Positions 31,369-36,252 of a stretch of DNA of 36,252 bases are shown one piece after another. Numbering within the stretch: position 1 is the stretch's first letter; every line of letters starts with the position of its first letter. The notes beneath the pieces are model-generated. The model saw only the letters and a list, made by a program, of their open reading frames with translations, ran no database searches and was not told the DNA's origin. The translations under genes were made by a program, and so were the position numbers. The stretch spans positions 1 to 36,252 of the forward strand of contig CAMBYK010000003.1 in the NCBI GenBank assembly GCA_945872155.1, written 5' to 3'. The stretch is from an uncultured Candidatus Saccharibacteria bacterium. GTDB lineage: Bacteria; Patescibacteriota; Saccharimonadia; Saccharimonadales; Saccharimonadaceae.

Positions 31369-31410
31369 CTGCGACTCGGAGCATGAAAAACCATGCTCCG
31401 ACACTCGCAG
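31369..31410 (-). other. Long hairpin between the micro-peptide gene and ftsL
   Basis: On the minus strand CTGCGA pairs with TCGCAG and, after an internal loop (GTGT versus AG), CGGAGCATG pairs with CATGCTCCG around a GTTTTT loop: 15 pairs in all. There is no T tract after it on the minus strand, so it is not a standard terminator in that direction; it may protect or process the transcript, or attenuate ftsL. Confidence 0.7.
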
Positions 31411-31493
31411 GAAAGTCATTTTTCTAACACTTTTCCCTACTCTAATAGGTCCTAAAAAGTCCGCCGATCAAAAACGGCCTCTGTAGGTAAAAT

Positions 31494-31559
31494 TTACTTG
31501 AAGTTTACTTTGATTTTTTGTGCGCGTGATTTGTTCGCAACTACGATTTGTTTTGGCAT
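31494..31559 (-). CDS. Basic 21-aa micro-peptide in the dcw cluster
   Basis: AAGGAGG, 4 nt before the ATG at 31559, is the strongest SD on this strand; the frame is 21 codons and ends TAA at 31494. The peptide begins MPKQIVVA and ends NKSRAQKIKVNFK: seven Lys/Arg and no acidic residue. The tail matches 8 of 13 residues of the island micro-peptide at 14077-14157. It sits between rsmH and the ftsL-like gene, followed by a big hairpin. It is below the size cut-off of normal annotation. It may be a leader peptide, a nucleic-acid-binding peptide or a partner of a core machine; none of this is shown. Confidence 0.55.
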   Translation of the reverse strand: MPKQIVVANKSRAQKIKVNFK

Positions 31560-31604
31560 ATAGCCTCCTTTTTTTGTTTTTATTTTATCAATGAGAACAG
31601 GTAG

Positions 31605-32480
31605 CTAACGCTTGCGCGCCAGTCTTAGTTTTGCGCTACGTGCCCTCGGATTGATACCTAATTCAGAAGGCCCCGCAATAATTGGTTTTTTGTTGATAAT
31701 TTCCATTTCCGATTCTTCACCCCAGCCACTTGCTTCTTTCATATACTGCTTCACCAGTCTATCCTCCAGGCTGTGAAAAGTGATAATTCCTAGCCTTCCG
31801 TCTTTCTTCAACAATTTTGCGATTAACGGCAGCGTCTGCGCGATTTCTCCCAGCTCATCGTTCACGGCGATTCTAATCGCTTGAAAAGTCTTAGTCGCTG
31901 GATGAGTCTTGCGATATCCCATCCCACCAGCAATTCCGTCTGCTAGCTGTTTAGTGCTCTGCCACGGCCGTCCATGCACGATTTTGCGTGCAATTTTATG
32001 CGCCAGCCCAGGTTTTTCTTCGCCATATTTTACCAAAATCTCCACCAAGTCACGTTCACTCCACTTATTTACAATACGTTCCGCCGTCAAATCCTGCTCC
32101 TGATCCATTCGCATGTCCAGCGGTCCTTCTTTCGTAAAAGAAAACCCCCGTTCGCCTCGGTCCAATTGCGGAGAAGAAACTCCAAAATCCGCCAATATCA
32201 TATCAAAAGTCATTCCGTACTCGATAAATTGCAGCACTGCACTATAAAAATCCGACTTTACAATCTTTACGGGTTCACCTTGGTACTTCCCGCGTAAATA
32301 ATCTATCGCAAAATCATCCCGGTCCACCAAGACCGACTCTTTATAATTCTGTGTTGCCTCCAAAATCCGACTCGCGTGCCCAGCGTATCCAGCCGTCAAA
32401 TCAAGATATGATTCTCCTGCCTTCGGCGCCAGCCCAGTCAAGACTTCAGATAGTAATACTGGTTGATGAAGTTCATTCAT
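31605..32480 (-). CDS. rsmH: 16S rRNA (cytosine1402-N4)-methyltransferase RsmH (MraW)
   Basis: 291 residues. S-adenosylmethionine-dependent methylation of C1402 in the 30S decoding centre. Motifs: LHQPVLLSEVLTGL at the N-terminus, YLDLTAGYAGHASRIL (SAM loop; usually DxTxGxGGH), MILADFGVSSPQLD, GFSFTKEGPLDMRMD and the C-terminal IITFHSLEDRLVK with ARSAKLRLARK. The start MNELHQPV at 32480 agrees both with the family and with the TATAAT 6 nt upstream; an earlier ATG at 32513 lies upstream of the promoter and is rejected. It heads the dcw cluster; no mraZ precedes it. Confidence 0.96.
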   Translation of the reverse strand: MNELHQPVLLSEVLTGLAPKAGESYLDLTAGYAGHASRILEATQNYKESVLVDRDDFAIDYLRGKYQGEPVKIVKSDFYSAVLQFIEYGMTFDMILADFGVSSPQLDRGERGFSFTKEGPLDMRMDQEQDLTAERIVNKWSERDLVEILVKYGEEKPGLAHKIARKIVHGRPWQSTKQLADGIAGGMGYRKTHPATKTFQAIRIAVNDELGEIAQTLPLIAKLLKKDGRLGIITFHSLEDRLVKQYMKEASGWGEESEMEIINKKPIIAGPSELGINPRARSAKLRLARKR

Positions 32481-32486
32481 CCTTCT

Positions 32487-32492
32487 ATTATA
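32487..32492 (-). promoter_or_regulatory. -10 box of rsmH (dcw promoter)
   Basis: TATAAT on the minus strand, then AGAAGG (6 nt), then ATG at 32480. The AAGG next to the start could still act as a weak SD if transcription starts early. Confidence 0.6.
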
Positions 32493-33201
32493 CATCCGTT
32501 TGAGATCGCCCAACTAGAAACTTCAGCGTGTTTGTTTTTGTTTGTTTTTTGTTTTATTACACAAATAAATAGCCACGATTGAAAGGCCTGCAGCCCATCG
32601 TATGTCATGACTCGTTGAGAGTTTATTGTGTGTGTTCAATTAGAGTTAATTGGGAGGTGTTTTTTCGAGGTACCCATGGTTTTGATAACGCGTATCCTAA
32701 ACGCGCACCGAAACTCCTAGTTGGTCAATCTCAAACTTTGTTAATGTGCGTGCAAAAAGCTATTGGTTCTTAGTCAATCTAATGACTTCGTAGTTCTCTC
32801 TTGTCTCGCCTTTGACTTTGTGCATTTTGCTTTCTCTTAACTTTTGCTCTTTTTCTGTGGTTTTTGTTTTATTTTTGCCACTGACCTTAGTTTATAGCCT
32901 GCCCAAAATAAAAGCAATACTATTTTGCCACAATTTCTATTCTTTCCTCACATAATCGTGGAAAAGCAAATACTATAACAGAGATAAGTTTTACACAAGC
33001 CTGTGCAAAACTATCGTTTATTTTTCTTGACCATCCGCCCCTCGCATCTGTTAAAGCCCCGCAAAACCCTGCCTTCCCTACCATCATTTGCCAAAAAACA
33101 CAAAACATTATATTAAAACCGAACAAAGCTCACCGGCCGACTCAACCAAAATCGCCTTCTTTCCCCTCTTGCTTTTTATCAAAATTATTTTCTACCAATA
33201 C
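32493..33201. other. 700-nt AT-rich gap without a convincing gene
   Basis: Begins with a T/G-rich low-complexity stretch (32528-32557). A short plus-strand frame at 32579-32773 contains RGTHGFDNAYPKRAP, faintly like the HGxDN segment of nucleotide pyrophosphatase/phosphodiesterases, perhaps a gene relic. A 12-bp imperfect palindrome (AGTTTTACACA / TGTGCAAAACT) lies at 32987-33012. A minus-strand TATAAT (near 33107-33112) faces the gap. No mraZ is found in the place expected for it. Confidence 0.5.
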
Positions 33202-33230
33202 TTGACTTTATAAACCACTTATGATAAAAT
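33202..33230 (+). promoter_or_regulatory. Consensus-like promoter pointing into a bidirectional terminator
   Basis: TTGACT (33202-33207), exact 17-nt spacer, TAAAAT (33225-33230). A transcript starting near 33237 would meet the hairpin at 33261-33277 within about 50 nt, so it could only yield a very small RNA or read through antisense to the KwaB-like gene. Confidence 0.55.
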
Positions 33231-33254
33231 AAAGATATTACTTCTTAAGACATC

Positions 33255-33277
33255 AAAAAACGGCCCCTTTAGGGCCG
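33255..33277 (-). terminator. Terminator of the KwaB-like gene
   Basis: On the minus strand CGGCCC-TAAAG-GGGCCG is followed by TTTTTT. On the plus strand the same stem is followed by CTTCTTTTCTT, so it may work both ways. Confidence 0.85.
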
Positions 33278-33290
33278 CTTCTTTTCTTCC

Positions 33291-34265
33291 CTACCCCCTT
33301 GGCGGTTCGCCGTCCGGCTCACCTAGCAGTTTCTTGGACTTAATCTCATATCGTCTGCCATTCACTGGCGACACGTAATAATCTTCGCTCAACAGATTTA
33401 CAAACATCGTTAAATCCTTATCATCCATGATGATAATAGATTTATCATCGTCCGTCATCAAGTCCAGCTGCATCTCATCCGCATAATCTATCAATTGTTC
33501 TTGCGACATTTCTTCAGCAATATCCATCGCTTCCAGCTTTTTCACTAACAGTTTGCGGTCCTGCAATAAAGCATCTAAGGTCAGCCCCTCCACCAAAGAT
33601 AATTTATACTTTTCGGTGAGTTCCTTAGCCTTAGCCTCGGCAATGGCCTGGGTCTTGTAATCATACTGGAACAGCGATTCAAATTTCGACTGATTAAAAA
33701 TCACCACGTTCTTTTCAATAATTGCCACCTGATTGTCTGCTGGCATCTTAATCGCCACCTCAGCACTAAACGGCTCAAAGCTTTCGCCGTTTAACTCCCA
33801 AGAAGTCGCACCTTTCAGGGCAGAAGAGGCCGCAATCCCCTTTGCAATGTAAAAGGTTTTCATCCCCGCCTCGCCCCCAAGATAGGTAAATTTCGCGATA
33901 ATCCCCTTAATTTTCTTAAATTCATACTCGTTATCGGTAAAATAATCAATATCCTTGTATTCGTTTTCAATCAAATGCAACAGAGTTTCAGCTCGCCCCA
34001 CCTTTTCCAAATCAGTGCGATAAATTACTTTATCATCGCCATCTGGGCGTTCATATTCACGGCATTCCAACCCCTTATCCGCCTCTTTGATGATGTATTG
34101 CACCGCTTCACTCATGAACATCGCCTTCACATTGGCCGTCAATGCATCGGAATGTCGCACCTTATAAGGTGTATAATTTTTGTTAAACAAAAATAGTTCT
34201 ACCGATACGTTATTTTTAATCTCGTCTACCTCATTTGCCCACAAGAAAACATCGAATTTTTCCAT
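33291..34265 (-). CDS. KwaB-like (DUF4868) protein
   Basis: 324 residues. The sequence pattern (an N-terminal FLFNKNYTPYKVRHSDALT, a central strand-rich part, QDRKLLVKKLEAM in a helical segment and a C-terminal LLSEDYYVSPVNGRRYEI just before the tail) fits the DUF4868 family, to which KwaB of the Kiwa anti-phage system belongs. KwaB is reported to work with the membrane protein KwaA; no KwaA-like gene is adjacent, so this is a lone member whose defence role is unproven. Leadered start: GAGG 6 nt before the ATG at 34265, with a TAAAAT about 25 nt upstream. A strong terminator follows. Confidence 0.55.
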   Translation of the reverse strand: MEKFDVFLWANEVDEIKNNVSVELFLFNKNYTPYKVRHSDALTANVKAMFMSEAVQYIIKEADKGLECREYERPDGDDKVIYRTDLEKVGRAETLLHLIENEYKDIDYFTDNEYEFKKIKGIIAKFTYLGGEAGMKTFYIAKGIAASSALKGATSWELNGESFEPFSAEVAIKMPADNQVAIIEKNVVIFNQSKFESLFQYDYKTQAIAEAKAKELTEKYKLSLVEGLTLDALLQDRKLLVKKLEAMDIAEEMSQEQLIDYADEMQLDLMTDDDKSIIIMDDKDLTMFVNLLSEDYYVSPVNGRRYEIKSKKLLGEPDGEPPRG

Positions 34266-34305
34266 TTTTACCTCGCTTTTATGCTTTTATTTTACTCTAT
34301 TTTGA

Positions 34306-34848
34306 CTAATTTTGGCCGATTTGTTCAAAATATGCCTCTTCCACCCAATCTTTCTGCCCCAGCACCATCAAAGTGCGGTGTAGGTCATCTGCTGCTTCGG
34401 CCACGCTATCCTTCTCGCCCAAAATCACTTCAATCTTGGCAAAATATCCCGGCACATTATCGACTTTGTCCAGATAAATCATCACCCCTTCCCCCATCTC
34501 CAACCCCTGACGACGCTTCGACACCTCTATTTTTTGCTCAAACCCCAATTGATGCACGATATTTGCCGCCTCAGCATAATCTTTCACCACTGTGCGATGC
34601 TCTATTTCAACGTCGCTATCTTCTATATGGCGCTTCAAAATCAACTCATAACGCGCCGGCTTGTCCACCGCCTTCATCTCTGTGCGCATAATCATCCGTG
34701 GCAAATTCATTCCGCGTTTATAATTTCTGGGTACAAACACCCTATCATGCTGCCAATAAACCGCACTAAAATTTAGTTCAATATCCGCCAATTTTTGTTC
34801 AAACTCTTCCTTATTTTTCAGTTTACATTTTACTACAACTTTTTTCAT
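34306..34848 (-). CDS. CYTH-domain protein (CyaB-like)
   Basis: 180 residues. The CYTH superfamily acts on organic phosphates in a beta-tunnel (adenylate cyclase class IV, thiamine or inorganic triphosphatases). Alternating charged residues typical of the tunnel are visible: HDRVFVP, MIMRTEMK, YELILKRHIED, EIEHRTVV, VSKRRQGLEM and FAKIEVI. The exact N-terminal ExExK signature is not clear; VKCKLKNKEEFE stands in its place, so the activity may be altered. It overlaps the rnhA stop by 4 nt (ATGA), with AAGGAG upstream, and is co-translated with RNase HI. Confidence 0.75.
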   Translation of the reverse strand: MKKVVVKCKLKNKEEFEQKLADIELNFSAVYWQHDRVFVPRNYKRGMNLPRMIMRTEMKAVDKPARYELILKRHIEDSDVEIEHRTVVKDYAEAANIVHQLGFEQKIEVSKRRQGLEMGEGVMIYLDKVDNVPGYFAKIEVILGEKDSVAEAADDLHRTLMVLGQKDWVEEAYFEQIGQN

Positions 34849-35261
34849 ATTTTCGCTCCTTCTCGCGCCTTATTAGCCCACTGGTCCGCCAGCTCATTCA
34901 TCTCAATCCCCACGTGCCCCCGCACCCAAATCAACTTAACCGGATACTGCTGATAAAGACTGTATAATTTTTGTACGATATCTAAGTTCATTATTTCCCC
35001 CTTCTTTTTCTTCCAGCCATTAGCCTTCCAGCCAGGCGCCCACTGCGTCACGACATTAATCCAAAACTGTGAGTCGCTATGAATTTCGCAACCTTCTACC
35101 CCAGCATATTCAATCGCCGCAATCATCGCCAGTCCCTCCATACGAATGTTGGTAGAAAAACTCTCGCTGCCCAACCGCACCGGCTGGCCATCTTCAATCA
35201 CCGCAAATCCCCCCGGCCCCGGATTCGGCACCGCACTCCCATCAGTCCATAAAATTTTCAT
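34845..35261 (-). CDS. rnhA: Ribonuclease HI
   Basis: 138 residues. Cleaves the RNA strand of RNA-DNA hybrids. The acidic active-site residues are present: Asp7 in WTDGSAVPNPGPGG, Glu42 in RMEGLAM, Asp63 in HSDSQFW and the C-terminal Asp in NELADQWAN, with the flexible His in RGHVGI. It has the basic handle-like segment WKANGWKKKKGE. It forms a two-gene unit with the CYTH gene and has a TATAAT 6 nt before its start. Confidence 0.95.
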   Translation of the reverse strand: MKILWTDGSAVPNPGPGGFAVIEDGQPVRLGSESFSTNIRMEGLAMIAAIEYAGVEGCEIHSDSQFWINVVTQWAPGWKANGWKKKKGEIMNLDIVQKLYSLYQQYPVKLIWVRGHVGIEMNELADQWANKAREGAKI

Positions 35262-35267
35262 AATTCA

Positions 35268-35273
35268 ATTATA
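35268..35273 (-). promoter_or_regulatory. -10 box of rnhA
   Basis: TATAAT on the minus strand, then TGAATT (6 nt), then ATG at 35261. It lies in the 40-bp gap after the FISUMP gene stop. Confidence 0.6.
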
Positions 35274-35301
35274 CCAGAGCAAAACATCTTCTCTGCAATA
35301 T

Positions 35302-36252
35302 TCAATCAGTTTTGGCCCTACAACGGACTACGCCAAAATCATACGTTCTGTTCATCATAGATGGCATATTATTCACCAACGGCGACATAAAAGTCAGCAC
35401 TACTTGATTAACAGCAGTCGCCGTCAAGAATCCAAACCCGCCCCCCAAAACATTCATACCAAAAGGACTTTCTTGATTCAATATAATCGATTGCAAACCA
35501 CCAACGTCCCCGCTGCCGTTAGCACCATAATTACCGAACAAATTACCGTACCCTATCCTATTGGGAGGACTTGCATGATTATCAACCGGCAAAGTCCAAC
35601 CTTTCGGGCAAATGGATTTGTTGGCCTCAGCATATTCAGTTGTCAAATGCCCATGCGCCGTCGCCGCATAATAATTATATAGGAACGCTTTGTCATATCC
35701 TGTTGCGGGCTCCAGTAATTTTACGTATGCAGTACAGTCTCCTTCAGGAGTATCGCAAGACGGTGCCGCAGTTCCAGTCCCATCCTCGCCAGACGGATGC
35801 ACAGCCGGCAAATTAAAGACTTCACCGTCCGGTAAATCTGTGTCATCAGAATCAAGCCCCATAACTTGCATCGGGTTCGCACTAATAGTTCCTAGGCGCA
35901 ACTCTTGCACCATCCAACAATTCCCATCCGCTAACTTACGCACCTTGTAAGTCATCCCGTCCCTAGTGTCGGTCAAAGTCCTCTCTGGAATTTTATTCTT
36001 GTCACTGGTGTGAGTCTGTGTCGTCGCGGAAACAATGTTAGAGTAATCACCGTTATGCGACTCGCCATTTTGATAAGCATATGGAGTAGTCTCAGCTCCA
36101 CAAATCGCCGGCGTCATCTGTTGCATAGTGGTAATACCACCAAAAGTTGGCGCAGCCGGTGGCTGCTTCTTAGCTACACAGCGAGCAGAAAATCCGTCGC
36201 CCTTGAGGTAGTCGTCCTGGGGGAGGATGCCGCCGCTGCCGAAGCTCAAACT
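35302..36252 (-). CDS. FISUMP-repeat surface protein (C-terminal part; runs off window)
   Basis: At least 315 residues are visible; the frame is open at the window edge, so no start can be chosen. The first ~25 residues (SFGSGGILPQDDYLKGDGFS, then ARCV) look like the end of one FISUMP (Fibrobacter succinogenes major paralogous) domain. A complete one follows, with VRKLADGNCWMVQELRL, ICPKGWTLP and the closing FGVVRCRAK. Several cysteines suggest disulphides. Such repeats occur in cell-surface proteins of CPR bacteria. No LPXTG-type motif, C-terminal helix or basic tail follows, so anchoring, if any, must be at the missing N-terminus. Confidence 0.75.
   Translation of the reverse strand, partial: SLSFGSGGILPQDDYLKGDGFSARCVAKKQPPAAPTFGGITTMQQMTPAICGAETTPYAYQNGESHNGDYSNIVSATTQTHTSDKNKIPERTLTDTRDGMTYKVRKLADGNCWMVQELRLGTISANPMQVMGLDSDDTDLPDGEVFNLPAVHPSGEDGTGTAAPSCDTPEGDCTAYVKLLEPATGYDKAFLYNYYAATAHGHLTTEYAEANKSICPKGWTLPVDNHASPPNRIGYGNLFGNYGANGSGDVGGLQSIILNQESPFGMNVLGGGFGFLTATAVNQVVLTFMSPLVNNMPSMMNRTYDFGVVRCRAKTD

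Noticed and set aside
32579-32773. Plus-strand 64-codon frame with a phosphodiesterase-like segment
   Set aside because: Only about ten residues resemble the HGxDN region. There is no upstream domain and no SD, so I did not call it a gene or a firm pseudogene.
32920-33126. Minus-strand 68-codon frame upstream of rsmH
   Set aside because: Its start has no supporting signal, the composition is unlike neighbouring genes, and no family is recognisable.
1-36252. CRISPR arrays, rRNA genes and insertion sequences with transposases
   Set aside because: No regularly spaced repeats, no rRNA sequence and no transposase or integrase motifs were seen.

Overview
The window most likely comes from a Patescibacteria/CPR genome, probably Candidatus Saccharibacteria (TM7). 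This is an inference from gene content: a membrane protein with FISUMP surface repeats, a sortase, a DUF3048 protein, a zinc-finger-less topoisomerase I, a sigma-region-4/HARE-HTH regulator, a single large VirB4/VirD4-type ATPase, DprA and a compact division/cell-wall cluster. TGA ends several intact genes (phoH, ftsW, the penicillin-binding protein, rnhA), so the code is standard table 11, not the UGA=Gly code of Gracilibacteria.

Layout. 1-9.5 kb is housekeeping and envelope: a P-type ATPase (cut by the window edge), tRNA-Leu(CAA), sortase, a PEGA protein, a DUF4367-like membrane protein, gltX, a DUF3048 protein, tRNA-Glu(CTC) and der. 9.5-14.4 kb is an accessory island that looks like a decayed prophage or integrative element. 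It holds a DUF2335 membrane protein, a G5-like/HExxH membrane protease, a broken coiled-coil (virion-like) gene, a tRNA 5'-half relic fused to a YqaJ-type exonuclease stub, a Rad52-type annealing protein and a string of tiny overlapping ORFs. 14.4-24.7 kb returns to core functions: PIN-PhoH ATPase, pth, dprA (reverse), a strongly promoted structured RNA of about 300 nt that I cannot name, topA, the sigma4-HARE regulator and the T4SS-type ATPase. 25.3-32.5 kb, on the minus strand, is the dcw cluster in the order rsmH, a 21-aa peptide gene, ftsL-like, PBP, mraY, ftsW, murG, ftsQ/divIB-like. 33.3-36.25 kb, also minus, carries a KwaB-like (DUF4868) protein, a CYTH protein, rnhA and the end of a FISUMP-repeat surface protein.

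How genes work together. The dcw cluster makes lipid I/II (MraY, MurG), moves and polymerises it (FtsW, PBP) and assembles the divisome (FtsL, FtsQ). The sortase, PEGA, DUF4367-like and FISUMP proteins serve the cell surface. DprA, the T4SS-type ATPase and the Rad52/YqaJ remnant concern DNA uptake, transfer and recombination.

Two patterns stand out. First, at least 14 genes on both strands have a TATAAT-like box ending only 6-9 nt before the start codon, predicting leaderless mRNAs; a minority have Shine-Dalgarno leaders instead. Second, two unannotated micro-ORFs, one in the dcw cluster and one heading the island's recombination operon, encode basic peptides with similar tails (8 of 13 residues identical). 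Two island transcription units are also each bracketed by their own 24-25 bp imperfect inverted repeat that overlaps the promoter.
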